DNA from: Sphingomonas crocodyli
Lineage (GTDB): Bacteria > Pseudomonadota > Alphaproteobacteria > Sphingomonadales > Sphingomonadaceae
Direction: 5' to 3'
Assembly: GCF_004005865.1 (NCBI RefSeq)
Contig: NZ_SACN01000001.1
Coordinates: 1,736,001-1,800,000 of the forward strand
Length of the DNA stretch: 64,000 nt
Below the pieces are notes generated by a model that ran no database searches, had not been told where the DNA came from, and saw only the letters and a list, made by a program, of their open reading frames with translations. The first letter of the stretch is position 1; each line of letters begins with the position of its first letter. This document shows positions 17,884 through 26,743 of this stretch, in pieces. The translations under genes were made by a program, and so were the position numbers.

Positions 17884-17912
17884 AACTCACCGCTCGTGTC
17901 GAGCGGGAGTGG

Positions 17913-18239
17913 TTAGAACAGGTGTGAGCCGTCGCCGCCGATCGTAATCGCACGTTCCGCCACCACATCCTCCAGCGTCAGCGCGCGGTAGAGGTGCGGG
18001 AACAGCGCGCCGCCGCGTGACGCCTCCCACTTCACGTCGGTCGCGACGCGGGCTTCGTCGATCGTCAGCAGCATCAGCCCCTCGACGCCCTTGAAATGGG
18101 CGGCAAGGGTGCCGGCGACCTGATCCTCGGTCGACATGTGGATATAGCCGTCCTTGCGGTCGAGCGGGCTGCCCGCGAAGCTGCCGTCGCGGTGAAGCGC
18201 GGCATGATCGTCGGCGGTGAGGATGCGGTAGATCGTCAT
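17913..18239 (-). CDS. DUF952 family protein
   Basis: The 108-residue protein contains the typical DUF952 features YRILTADDHAAL, DGYIHMSTEDQVAGTL and the C-terminal FPHLYRAL. The family is thought to be related to ADP-ribosyl-type folds; function is unknown. The ATG overlaps the stop of the PepSY gene by 4 bp, so it is the last gene of that operon, though it may not be functionally linked. Confidence 0.85.
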   Translation of the reverse strand: MTIYRILTADDHAALHRDGSFAGSPLDRKDGYIHMSTEDQVAGTLAAHFKGVEGLMLLTIDEARVATDVKWEASRGGALFPHLYRALTLEDVVAERAITIGGDGSHLF

Positions 18240-19519
18240 GCGGCGATCCTCTGCCGCAGCCCCAGCCAGCGCGCAACCGGGGGCAGGCGGCGGAACAACG
18301 CCCATTCGAGCAGCAGCACCGCGATCAGGCTCGCCCCGAACAGCGGGAACAGCCCGCCCAGCCCGGCGATCAGCGCGATCAACGGCGCGCGCATCGTCGG
18401 GCGGCTGAGCGGGATCGGCGCGCCCAGCAGCCCCACCGGGCGCCTGCGCCACCACAAGATCGCCCCCGATATGGCGAGCAGGCTCAGCCCCATCGTCGCG
18501 ACCATGCTCAGCAACTGATTGGCGAGGCCGAACAACTGCCCTTCATGCGCGGCGATGCCATAGCCGACCGCCCGATCGACCCAGTGGCGCTCGGCAAAAT
18601 CCTTGCGCGTCAGGATCTGGCCGGTGCCGCCGTCGATGCCCAGATCGGCGCGTTCGGGGCGATTGCCCGCGTCCGACTTGGCGGTCCACAGCGCGTCCGC
18701 CGTCTTGGGCGGCGCGATCAGAACCGGACCTGCGAGGTGCGCGCTCGCGGCGGCGGGGACGACGCGGTCGAGTTCGGCAAGGTTCACCTGCGCCGGTCCC
18801 GTCGCCATGCCGTGATGGCCTTCGTGGGTGCCGGTTGTCCAATCCTGCGGCCCGTCCGCCAGACCGGTAACGGCGCGCACCTCCTTGAAATAGCCGCCCC
18901 AGGCATTCGCCCAGGGCAGGCCGGTCAGGATCAGGAACAGCGCGAGCATGCTCACCCAAATCCCTGTGACGGCGTGGATATCGCGCCAGAAGGCGCGGCT
19001 GCCCAGATGCAGGCGCGGCCACAGCACGCCCGCCAGCCCGGCGCCCTTGCGCGGCCACCACAGATAGAGGCCGGTCAGGATCATCACGATCGCCCAGCAG
19101 GCGATCGTCTCGACGATCCAGCTGCCCGGATCGCCGATCATCAGTTCGCCGTGCAGGCGGAAGATCAGGCGCATCAGTCGATCCTCCTCGCCCACCGTCT
19201 TGAGGACTTCGAGGCTGGACGGGTTCACATAAACGCGCGTGTCGCCGACGACCACCTGCACCGCGTCTCCGGGCGCGGCGGGCAGTTGATATTTGGCAAA
19301 GCGCCCGCCCGGCACGGCGCTCACCGCCGCCTCGGCAATGCGCGAGGGCGGGGCGAGCGGGCCGGTTGCGATCCCCGCATAGGGCCGGTCGATCAGCGCC
19401 TCGATCTGCGGCTTCCACAGATAGATCGTGCCCGTGATCGACAACCACAGGACCAAGGGCACGCACAGCATCCCCGCATAGAAATGCCAGCGCCAGACCG
19501 CGTTGTACCAGCGGCTCAC
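18236..19519 (-). CDS. PepSY-associated transmembrane protein (siderophore/metal uptake-linked)
   Basis: The 427-residue membrane protein starts RWYNAVWRWHFYAGMLCVPL, the hallmark of the PepSY-associated TM family, found beside TonB-dependent receptors and thought to act in ferric-siderophore reduction or metal handling. Several helices (LVLWLSITGTIYLW, IVMILTGLYLWWPRKG, MLALFLILTGLPWA, ALIAGLGGLFPLFG) flank periplasmic loops. GTG 19519 overlaps the TonB receptor stop (GTGA). Function is inferred from family and context. Confidence 0.88.
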   Translation of the reverse strand: MSRWYNAVWRWHFYAGMLCVPLVLWLSITGTIYLWKPQIEALIDRPYAGIATGPLAPPSRIAEAAVSAVPGGRFAKYQLPAAPGDAVQVVVGDTRVYVNPSSLEVLKTVGEEDRLMRLIFRLHGELMIGDPGSWIVETIACWAIVMILTGLYLWWPRKGAGLAGVLWPRLHLGSRAFWRDIHAVTGIWVSMLALFLILTGLPWANAWGGYFKEVRAVTGLADGPQDWTTGTHEGHHGMATGPAQVNLAELDRVVPAAASAHLAGPVLIAPPKTADALWTAKSDAGNRPERADLGIDGGTGQILTRKDFAERHWVDRAVGYGIAAHEGQLFGLANQLLSMVATMGLSLLAISGAILWWRRRPVGLLGAPIPLSRPTMRAPLIALIAGLGGLFPLFGASLIAVLLLEWALFRRLPPVARWLGLRQRIAA

Positions 19520-21810
19520 AGCGTCCAACCCGCTTCGATCGTGAAGGTGCGCTGCGGATAGGGGTGGAACACCCACGCTTTGTCGTTGGTCAGGTTGTTG
19601 ACACCCGCCGACAGCCGCAGCCCGTCGCGCAGCCGCCAGTTGAGCCGCGCGTCGATCTGCATCAGTTCGGACGTGTAGCCATAAGTGTCGCCGCGCTGGA
19701 GGCCGTCGAGATCGGTGTTCGGCCGCGATGCGTAGCGGAAGCCCAATGCGCCCTGTAGCTTCGGCGTCAGATCGTACCGGATATTGCCATTGATCCGCCA
19801 GCGCGGGATGCGCGGGAACTGGACGCCTTCGGAGGACGGGCTGGCGCGGTTGCGGACGGTTTCGGCGTCGATCATCGCGGCATTGGCGTCGATGGCTATG
19901 CCCTCGATCGGCCAGTCCTTTGTCGCCGCGATCAACTCGACGCCCCATTGGCGGGTGACGTCGATATTCTTGAAATTCGAGGTCGAAACCCCGTTCTGGT
20001 TGAACCCGACATAGCTGAAGATCGCATTCTTCACCCGCTGGTAGAAGACGCTACCCGTCAGCGTCACCGGCCCCAGATGGCGGCGCAGCAGGAAGTTTGC
20101 GTCGCGGCTGCGTTCGGCCTTCAGGTTCGGATCGAAGCTGTTGACGTTGAACGATCCGTCGCCGTTGAGCGACCCCTGAAATAGTTCGCCGACCGTCGGG
20201 AAACGGGTGGCGGTCGCCAGGCTGAGTTCGGCCGCCCAGTCGGCGTCGATCGCCCAGCGTGCGGAGAGCTTGGGATCGACTGAGCTGTCCTTGCGCGGGG
20301 CATAGGTCTGCGTGACGATCTGCCCCGCCTGCGTGCCGGTGGTGGCGACGCTGCTCAGGCCCCCGCCAAAGGCGCGCCAGAAATCGGCGCGGATGCCGGG
20401 GGTGATCGTCACGCCACCGCCCAGATCCACCTCATCCTCGGCAAAGACGCCGATCAGCCGCGTCCGCCCGAAGGTCTGCGAGCGGAAGGTGCGGCCGGTC
20501 GCGGCGCGCCAGTTGGTCGTGCCGAACACGGTCTGTTCGGTGTCGTAGCGATTGGCGTTGAGGCCGAAGCCGATGTCGTGCGCGCCGACGTCGCGGGTGA
20601 TCAGGATGTCGCCGGTATACCAGCCGGTCGGACCCTGCCGGGTCAATTGCCCCGCGCCATTTGCGACGCCGTTCGCATAGCCGTTCGAACGGCGCGTATC
20701 GGCCTGCGCGAACCGCAGCGTCGACAGGTTCGCCTTCACCGTGAAGCCCGCGACGGGCGCCTCGATCTTGAGACCGGCGAGCCACTGGTCGCGATCGGCG
20801 ATCGACAGGTTGAAGGTCGACGCCGCCGGCAGGGTGTAGGTGGTGCCGTTCAGGCTCACCCGGCCCCCGTTCGCGGTCGATCCGTAAAAGGGATTGCCCG
20901 CGGCATCGCGCAGATAGGTGCGTGGGTTGAGCGTCTTTTCGCGGTTCCACCAATAGGTGCCGAGCAGTTCGACATGCATGTCGCCCCGATCGTAGCGGAT
21001 CTGCCCGCGCACCTGATCCTGCCGCGTATCGCTGTTCGCATAGTCGCCCGCGACCGGGGTCTTGGTGATCAGATCGGGATCGACCACGCCGCCGGAAATC
21101 GGCGTTGCCGTTCCCGTCGTCACCGCGCCCAGCTGATAATATTGCTGCGGCTGCCCGGCGTTGAGCAGACGGCGGGCCGATACGCGCGCGGAAAAGGGGC
21201 CTTCGGCCTGTTTAACGCCGAAGCCGAACTCCGCCGCGCCACCGAACAAAGTGTCGCGGGTGGCATATTGGCGATAGGGCTGCATGAAGCCCTGCACCGT
21301 GCCGAACGCCTCGGTCTTTTCGGGTGCGCGGGTGGTGATGTTGACGATGCCGCCCATCGAATTGCCCGGATAGCGCGCCGAATAGGGGCCATAGACCACG
21401 TCGAACTGCGAAACCTCGGTCGGGCTCACAACGCCCCAGGCGGGCGGGAAGCCGAAGCTGTTGCCAAGGAAGTTGGAGACGGTGAACCCGTCGATCATCA
21501 CCAGCGCGCGCGCGCTCTGCGTGCTGTGGGTGCCGCGGAAACCCGGCACCGCGTTGTTGTCGCCGATGAAGCGCGTGCGCACGAAGAAATCGGGCGCATA
21601 TTTGATCAGATCCTCGACGTTGAAGGCGTTGACGCCCGCAAACTGCTTGTCGCCAAGGCTGACCGAAAGGCCGCGCGGCTCGACGGTGATGGCCTTGTCG
21701 GTCTGGCCGACGACCAGGATGGCACCGTCATCGGCGTCTGCGGCCTGCGCCATCTGCCATGCGGGCAGCAGCGCGATCGTCGCCAGCAGGCGACGCGTGA
21801 AGATAGACAT
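19516..21810 (-). CDS. TonB-dependent outer-membrane receptor
   Basis: The 764-residue receptor has a signal peptide (MSIFTRRLLATIALLPAWQM), a TonB-box-like ILVVGQ, a plug domain (VEDLIKYAPDFFVRTR, NAVPGFRG, VVYGPYSARYPGNSMGGIVN) and a 22-strand barrel ending in an aromatic residue (FTIEAGWTL). It is co-transcribed with a DUF2946 gene (29 bp upstream) and the PepSY gene, an arrangement seen with copper and ferric-complex receptors. The ligand cannot be read from the sequence. Confidence 0.93.
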   Translation of the reverse strand: MSIFTRRLLATIALLPAWQMAQAADADDGAILVVGQTDKAITVEPRGLSVSLGDKQFAGVNAFNVEDLIKYAPDFFVRTRFIGDNNAVPGFRGTHSTQSARALVMIDGFTVSNFLGNSFGFPPAWGVVSPTEVSQFDVVYGPYSARYPGNSMGGIVNITTRAPEKTEAFGTVQGFMQPYRQYATRDTLFGGAAEFGFGVKQAEGPFSARVSARRLLNAGQPQQYYQLGAVTTGTATPISGGVVDPDLITKTPVAGDYANSDTRQDQVRGQIRYDRGDMHVELLGTYWWNREKTLNPRTYLRDAAGNPFYGSTANGGRVSLNGTTYTLPAASTFNLSIADRDQWLAGLKIEAPVAGFTVKANLSTLRFAQADTRRSNGYANGVANGAGQLTRQGPTGWYTGDILITRDVGAHDIGFGLNANRYDTEQTVFGTTNWRAATGRTFRSQTFGRTRLIGVFAEDEVDLGGGVTITPGIRADFWRAFGGGLSSVATTGTQAGQIVTQTYAPRKDSSVDPKLSARWAIDADWAAELSLATATRFPTVGELFQGSLNGDGSFNVNSFDPNLKAERSRDANFLLRRHLGPVTLTGSVFYQRVKNAIFSYVGFNQNGVSTSNFKNIDVTRQWGVELIAATKDWPIEGIAIDANAAMIDAETVRNRASPSSEGVQFPRIPRWRINGNIRYDLTPKLQGALGFRYASRPNTDLDGLQRGDTYGYTSELMQIDARLNWRLRDGLRLSAGVNNLTNDKAWVFHPYPQRTFTIEAGWTL

Positions 21811-21839
21811 GAAAACCCCTTTTGAATCGCTTGGAGAGA

Positions 21840-22235
21840 TCAGGCGATCGAAGGCGGTCCTCGTGTCGGGGGCAGGATGGCGCGTCCGCGCGCGGGCACG
21901 GCGGTGACGGCAAGGCGCAGCCCGACGCCCAAGATGAACGCGATGGCGATCGCGATCAGGAAGGGATCGGTGAAGCCGAGCGTGGCGAGGCCCAGCCCGG
22001 TGAAGGCGCAGGGGCTGTCGGCCTTGGCACTGTCGTCCTGATGCATCGGATCGGTGGGCAGGGCGATATGCACCGTCTGCCCCTGTTCGCCGCCGCACAG
22101 CGTGACCGTGAAGCCGGTCGTGCTCGCGCTCGTCATATAGCCGGTCGGCACCAGAGCCCTTACGCCAAGCGCGAGCGCGACGATGATCGCCGCGAGAAGC
22201 GCGTGACGCCGGAAGAGGGCCCGGATGGCGTGCAT
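21840..22235 (-). CDS. DUF2946-like small secreted or membrane protein
   Basis: The 131-residue product has an N-terminal hydrophobic helix (HALLAAIIVALALGVRAL), a short loop with Cys, His and Met (VTLCGGEQ, DPMHQDD, SPCAF) that could bind metal, and a second helix (PFLIAIAIAFILGVGLRLAV). This layout fits DUF2946, a family usually encoded next to TonB-dependent metal receptors. First gene of the operon; a palindrome at 22275-22287 lies 40 bp upstream. Confidence 0.72.
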   Translation of the reverse strand: MHAIRALFRRHALLAAIIVALALGVRALVPTGYMTSASTTGFTVTLCGGEQGQTVHIALPTDPMHQDDSAKADSPCAFTGLGLATLGFTDPFLIAIAIAFILGVGLRLAVTAVPARGRAILPPTRGPPSIA

Positions 22236-22274
22236 GAGGCGGGCCTGTAGGCGGGCGGGCGGGCGAAGTCCATT

Positions 22275-22287
22275 GGACAACTTGTCC
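22275..22287. promoter_or_regulatory. 13-bp palindrome upstream of the TonB receptor operon
   Basis: GGACAA, one base, TTGTCC: a perfect inverted repeat 40 bp before the DUF2946 start, in a place suited to a metal-responsive repressor. It does not look like a standard Fur box. Confidence 0.35.
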
Positions 22288-22311
22288 CACCGCGCTCCCC
22301 ATCCTCCCCTA

Positions 22312-22424
22312 CTCGTCATTGCGAGGAGCCGCAGGCGACGCGGCAATCCAGGCCCGCACTGGAGATAGGTCGCGAGCCTCTCCAGTGCGGGCCTGGATTG
22401 CTTCGCTACGCTCGCAATGACGAG
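22312..22424. repeat. 113-bp palindromic intergenic element
   Basis: Outer arms CTCGTCATTGCGAG/CTCGCAATGACGAG and a long inner pair (GCAATCCAGGCCCGCACTGG and onward, 22343-22365 with 22379-22401) form a near-complete cruciform. It lies between the divergent TonB-operon and wecB promoters. Confidence 0.88.
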
Positions 22425-22467
22425 GGGAGGGCGACGAATGGGGAGGCAGGGTAGCGAGCAGAGGGTG

Positions 22468-22496
22468 TTGGCCACCCCATCGCTTCCCCCTATACC
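22468..22496 (+). promoter_or_regulatory. putative wecB promoter
   Basis: TTGGCC (22468-22473), 17-bp spacer, TATACC (22491-22496). The leader would be about 20 nt and contains GGGGAG before the ATG. Confidence 0.35.
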
Positions 22497-22522
22497 CACC
22501 GCATCTTGGGGAGCCGTCGTCT

Positions 22523-23620
22523 ATGTCCAGTCCTGCCCGTGTCCACCTGATCGCCGCCGCGCGGCCCAATTTCATGAAGGTGGCGCCGCTCTGGCACGCG
22601 CTGAAGGCGACGAGCGATTTTCAGCCGATCATCGTCCACACCGGGCAGCATTATGATGCGGCGATGTCCGACGACATTTTCGCGGATCTACGCCTGCCCG
22701 CGCCGGATCATCACCTCGGCATTGGTTCGGGTACCCATGCCGAACAGACTGGCCGCGTGATGATCGCCTATGAAAAGCTGGCGATGGAGGAGCGGCCCGA
22801 CTGGCTGATCGTCGTCGGTGACGTGAACTCGACGGCGGCCTGCGCGATGGCGGCGGGCAAGCTGCGCATCCCGACGATCCACCTCGAAGCCGGCCTGCGC
22901 AGCCGCGACCGCGACATGCCCGAGGAGCTCAACCGCCTCGTCACAGACGTCCTGGCCGATGTGCTGTGGACCCCGTCGCCCGACGCCGACGAAAATCTGA
23001 TCGCGGAGGGCATTCCCGCGAACAAGATCACCCGCGTCGGCAACATCATGATGGACAGCTACGAACTCGTCCGTCCGTCGATCGAGGCGGCGGACACCGC
23101 CGGGGCGCTGGGCTTTGCGAAGGGGGGCTATGGCGTCGTCACGCTCCACCGCCCGTCCAATGTCGACGTGCCCGAAAAGCTCGCCGAACTGGTCGACGCG
23201 CTGATCGCGGTGCAGGCGCATCTGCCCCTGATCTTCCCGGTTCACCCGCGCACCAGCCAGCGGCTGGGCGACGAGGGTCGCGCAAAGCTGGAGGCTGCGG
23301 GGATCAAGCTGATCGGCCCGCAGGCCTATATCGCCTTCATGAGCCTCGTGTCGGGCGCCGCTGCGGTCATCACCGATTCGGGCGGCATTCAGGAGGAAAC
23401 GACCTATCTCGGCATCCCCTGCCTCACGCTGCGCGACAATACCGAGCGGCCGATCACGATCAGCGAAGGCACCGCCCGGCTGGTAAAGGCGCCGGCTCTC
23501 CTCGAACAGCTACTCGACGCGCTCGCCCAGCCCAAGAAGGACCGCAAGCGGCCCGACGCGTGGGACGGCAAGACCGCCCAGCGTTGCGTGGAGGATCTGC
23601 GCAAGCGGACGTTCGGCTAA
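22523..23620 (+). CDS. wecB: UDP-N-acetylglucosamine 2-epimerase (non-hydrolysing)
   Basis: This enzyme interconverts UDP-GlcNAc and UDP-ManNAc for surface polysaccharide. The 365 residues show the family motifs RPNFMKVAPL, HTGQHYDAAMSD, VVGDVNSTAA, HLEAGLRS, RPSNVD and SGGIQEETTYLG, with full GT-B length. No other polysaccharide genes are adjacent, so the pathway it feeds is unknown. It is flanked on both sides by palindromic elements. Confidence 0.95.
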   Translation: MSSPARVHLIAAARPNFMKVAPLWHALKATSDFQPIIVHTGQHYDAAMSDDIFADLRLPAPDHHLGIGSGTHAEQTGRVMIAYEKLAMEERPDWLIVVGDVNSTAACAMAAGKLRIPTIHLEAGLRSRDRDMPEELNRLVTDVLADVLWTPSPDADENLIAEGIPANKITRVGNIMMDSYELVRPSIEAADTAGALGFAKGGYGVVTLHRPSNVDVPEKLAELVDALIAVQAHLPLIFPVHPRTSQRLGDEGRAKLEAAGIKLIGPQAYIAFMSLVSGAAAVITDSGGIQEETTYLGIPCLTLRDNTERPITISEGTARLVKAPALLEQLLDALAQPKKDRKRPDAWDGKTAQRCVEDLRKRTFG

Positions 23621-23621
23621 A

Positions 23622-23755
23622 TCCCTCTCCCTGCAGGGGAGAGGGGGGACCGCCGCAAAGCGGTGGTGGGTGAGGGCACGTCTCCACCCTCTCCAAGTTA
23701 CGCTAGGCGGCGAGCCGCCAAGCTTCACTATCCTCTCCCCTCAAGGGAGAGGACT
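23622..23755. repeat. palindromic element with two G/C-run hairpins
   Basis: CCTCTCCCTGCAGGGGAGAGG near 23624 and CCTCTCCCCTCAAGGGAGAGG near 23731 are each hairpins and also pair with each other; GCGGCGAGCCGCC lies between. It fills the wecB-rnr gap and resembles the hairpin in gspI. Confidence 0.8.
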
Positions 23756-23789
23756 CGCGTGTCTCCTCAATCCCGCCTATCTCCCCTGA

Positions 23790-26069
23790 ATGCCCAAGCG
23801 TCCTTCACCGGGTCTGCCGACCCGAGAGCAGATCCTCGACTTCATCCAGAAATCCCCCACGCCCGCCGGCAAGCGCGAGATTGCCAAGGCGTTCGGGCTG
23901 AGCGCGCAGGACAAGATCCTGCTCAAGGCTTTGCTCAAGGACATGGCCGACGAAGGCCTCATCGACAGCGCGCGTGGCCGCGCCTTCCACAAGATGGGGG
24001 GTATTCCCAAGGTCACGGTGATCCGAGTCACCGATGTGACCGATGAGGGGATCGCGCTGGGCGTGCCCGAGAGCTGGCATGGCGACGGCGCCCCGCCGCA
24101 GCTGCGCGTGCGGGAGATGCGCGGCAAGGGCGCGGCGCTGGGCGTCGGCGATCGGCTGCTGGTGCGCACCGAGGAGGCCGGGCGCGGTTGGGTCGCGCAT
24201 CCGATGAAGCGGCTCGCCAAATCGTCCGAACAGATGCTGGGCATCCTTCACCGCGAGGGCGACCGGCTGTGGTTGCGCCCCGTCGACAAGCGCGAGCGGC
24301 GCGAGACGATCGTGTCCGATGCGGGCGATGCCGATGCGGGTGATCTGGTGCTGGCCGAAAAGGCGGGCCGCCCACCGCGCATCACCGCGCGTGTGGTCGA
24401 GCGGCTGGGCGATCCCTTCGCCCCGCGCAGCTTCAGCCTCGTCGCGATCCACAAGCTGGGCATCCCCGACATCTTCCCCGAAAGCGTGATCGAGGAGGCG
24501 AAGATCGTCCCCGGCCTCGACCTCGGCGACGGGCGCGAGGATCTGCGCGATGTGCCGATCGTCGCGATCGATCCGGTCGACGCGCGCGACCATGACGATG
24601 CGATCTGGGCGACGCCCGACAGCGATCCGGCCAATCCCGGCGGCTTCCAGGCGATCGTCGCGATCGCCGACGTCTCCTTCTACGTTCGCCCCGGCTCCGC
24701 GATCGATCGCGAGGCGAAGAAGCGCGGCAACAGCGTCTATTTCCCCGATCGCGTCGTGCCGATGCTGCCCGAGGAATTGTCGGCCGATATCTGCTCGCTC
24801 AAGCAGGATCAGGATCGCGCGGCGATGGTCTGCCACCTGACGATCACCGCGAGCGGCGCGATCAAGGCGTGGCGCTTCACCCGCGCGGTCGTCCGCATCG
24901 CCGCGAACATTCCCTATGAGGATGCGCAGGCGGCGATCGACGGGAAGATCGAACATCCGCTGACCGAGAGCGCGCTGAAACCGCTCTGGGCCTGCTGGAA
25001 GGCGCTCTATGCCGCGCGCGAGAAGCGCGAGCCGCTCGAACTCGATCTGCCCGAACGGCGCGTCGTGCTGGACGAGAAGGGGCGGATCATGTCGGTCGCG
25101 GCGCGCGAACGGCTCGATGCGCACAAGCTGGTCGAGGATTATATGATCGCGGCCAATGTCGCCGCCGCCAAGGCGCTGGAGGCGAAGAAGGCGCCGGTCA
25201 TGTACCGCGACCATGAAAGCCCGAGCCGCGAGAAGCTGGTCGCGCTCAAGGACTATCTCGCCACCTTCGACATGGAATTCGCGCTGGGGCAGGTGGTGAA
25301 GCCGTCCACCTTCAATCACATCATCGCCAAGATCCCCGACGAGACGGTGAAGCCGCAGATCATGGAGCAGGTGCTGCGTTCACAGACGCAGGCATATTAT
25401 GCGCCCACCAATACCGGCCATTTCGGCCTGGCTTTGGGCAGCTACGCGCATTTCACCTCGCCGATCCGCCGCTATTCTGACCTGATCGTGCACCGCTCGC
25501 TGGTCGGTGCTTATGGCCTCGAATGCGCGCCGCCGCGGCTCAAGGGTGGTGGCAAGGTCGACATTCCGGCATCGACCAAGCTGACCGGCGACGAGGCCGA
25601 GCGGATGACCGCGCTGGGCGAGTCGATCAGCCAGGCCGAACGGCGCGCGATGGAGGCCGAACGCGACACGATCGACCGTTACGTCGCCGCCTATCTCAGC
25701 CAGCATGTCGGCGAGCTGATGGACACGCGGATCACCGGGGTTCAGCCCTTCGGTTTCTTCGCGACGGTGGAGACGATCGGTGGCGATGGCCTCGTCCCCG
25801 TATCGACGCTCGGCACCGAATATTTCCGCTATGACGAGAAGTCGCAGTCGCTGGTCGGTGAGGAGAGCGGCGACACCTATTCGCCGGGCATGCGCCTGAA
25901 GCTGCGCCTTGCCGAAGCCAGCCCGATCACCGGCTCACTGCGCTTCGAGCTGGAGGAAGGTGGCGTCGCTGGCACCGCCCCCCGGCGTGGCGGCAAGGAT
26001 CGCAAGCGCCTGCCGATGGGCCGGCGCGGACGACCCGGCAACATCCGCCATCAGGGGCGCCGCCGCTAA
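23790..26069 (+). CDS. rnr: ribonuclease R
   Basis: RNase R is a 3'-5' processive exoribonuclease able to degrade structured RNA. The 759-residue protein has an N-terminal helix-turn-helix region, cold-shock domains, the RNB catalytic domain with DPVDARDHDDAIW (catalytic aspartates) and HFTSPIRRYSDLIVHR, and a C-terminal S1 domain, then a basic tail (GGKDRKRLPMGRRGRPGNIR). Its stop overlaps the convergent GST gene by 4 bp. Confidence 0.96.
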   Translation: MPKRPSPGLPTREQILDFIQKSPTPAGKREIAKAFGLSAQDKILLKALLKDMADEGLIDSARGRAFHKMGGIPKVTVIRVTDVTDEGIALGVPESWHGDGAPPQLRVREMRGKGAALGVGDRLLVRTEEAGRGWVAHPMKRLAKSSEQMLGILHREGDRLWLRPVDKRERRETIVSDAGDADAGDLVLAEKAGRPPRITARVVERLGDPFAPRSFSLVAIHKLGIPDIFPESVIEEAKIVPGLDLGDGREDLRDVPIVAIDPVDARDHDDAIWATPDSDPANPGGFQAIVAIADVSFYVRPGSAIDREAKKRGNSVYFPDRVVPMLPEELSADICSLKQDQDRAAMVCHLTITASGAIKAWRFTRAVVRIAANIPYEDAQAAIDGKIEHPLTESALKPLWACWKALYAAREKREPLELDLPERRVVLDEKGRIMSVAARERLDAHKLVEDYMIAANVAAAKALEAKKAPVMYRDHESPSREKLVALKDYLATFDMEFALGQVVKPSTFNHIIAKIPDETVKPQIMEQVLRSQTQAYYAPTNTGHFGLALGSYAHFTSPIRRYSDLIVHRSLVGAYGLECAPPRLKGGGKVDIPASTKLTGDEAERMTALGESISQAERRAMEAERDTIDRYVAAYLSQHVGELMDTRITGVQPFGFFATVETIGGDGLVPVSTLGTEYFRYDEKSQSLVGEESGDTYSPGMRLKLRLAEASPITGSLRFELEEGGVAGTAPRRGGKDRKRLPMGRRGRPGNIRHQGRRR

Positions 26070-26704
26070 GCCTTCCGCTTCGCGTCGGCCGCCGCGAAAA
26101 ACGCCATCTGGTCGGCATGCGCCTTCCGGAAGGCGGGGCGATCGGTGACGCGCGCGACATAGGCTTCCGTCGCCGGCCGATCGCCGAAGCCGCGGACCAG
26201 CGGGATGCGCAGCACGTCGGCCATCAGCAGATCGGCGACGGTGAAGCGATCGGCCACCAGCCATTCGCGCTCGCTCAACACGCGTTCGATATGGGCAAGC
26301 CGTTGCTCGACCCAGCCGGTCAGCGGGCTATCCTTCTGCCCGGTCATGTTCAGGAACCACCACGGCACGGTGGCCATCTCGATCGAATTGAGCGCGGCAA
26401 TCACCCATTGCACCGTCTCGGCCTCATCGACCCGATCGGCGGGCATCAGGGCGTCATTGTCCCTGGCGAGATGGAGCAGGCACGCGCCGCTTTCGAACAG
26501 CTCGATCCCGCCATCGTCCAGATAAGGCACCTGCCCGAAGGGCTGGCGATCGAGATGGTTGGTCTCGCGATCCGCAAACGCGATCGTGCGGATCGTGTAG
26601 GGGCGGCCTGCCTCCTCGCACGCCCAGCGCAGCCGCAGGTCGCGCACGAAGCCGCGCGGGCCATCGGGCACCCAGTCCAGCGTCCAGATCGTCAGTTCGC
26701 TCAT
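26066..26704 (-). CDS. glutathione S-transferase family protein
   Basis: The 212-residue protein has the thioredoxin-like GST N-domain (QPFGQVPYLDDGGIELFESGACLLHLA, with the conserved cis-Pro and ESGA motif) and a helical C-domain (FTVADLLMADVLRI, the usual N-capping box). ATG 26704 is used because GAGAGGAGA precedes it; an upstream in-frame codon at 26728 lacks this. Substrate is unknown. It lies 39 bp downstream of the nodT-type gene and might belong to that transcript. Confidence 0.9.
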   Translation of the reverse strand: MSELTIWTLDWVPDGPRGFVRDLRLRWACEEAGRPYTIRTIAFADRETNHLDRQPFGQVPYLDDGGIELFESGACLLHLARDNDALMPADRVDEAETVQWVIAALNSIEMATVPWWFLNMTGQKDSPLTGWVEQRLAHIERVLSEREWLVADRFTVADLLMADVLRIPLVRGFGDRPATEAYVARVTDRPAFRKAHADQMAFFAAADAKRKA

Positions 26705-26743
26705 GCCGGTCTCCTCTCTCGACAGCATAACCTAACGATTGTT

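Noticed and set aside
19948-20184. Plus-strand frames inside the TonB receptor region
   Set aside because: They are complements of the receptor gene, whose signal peptide, plug and barrel are continuous.
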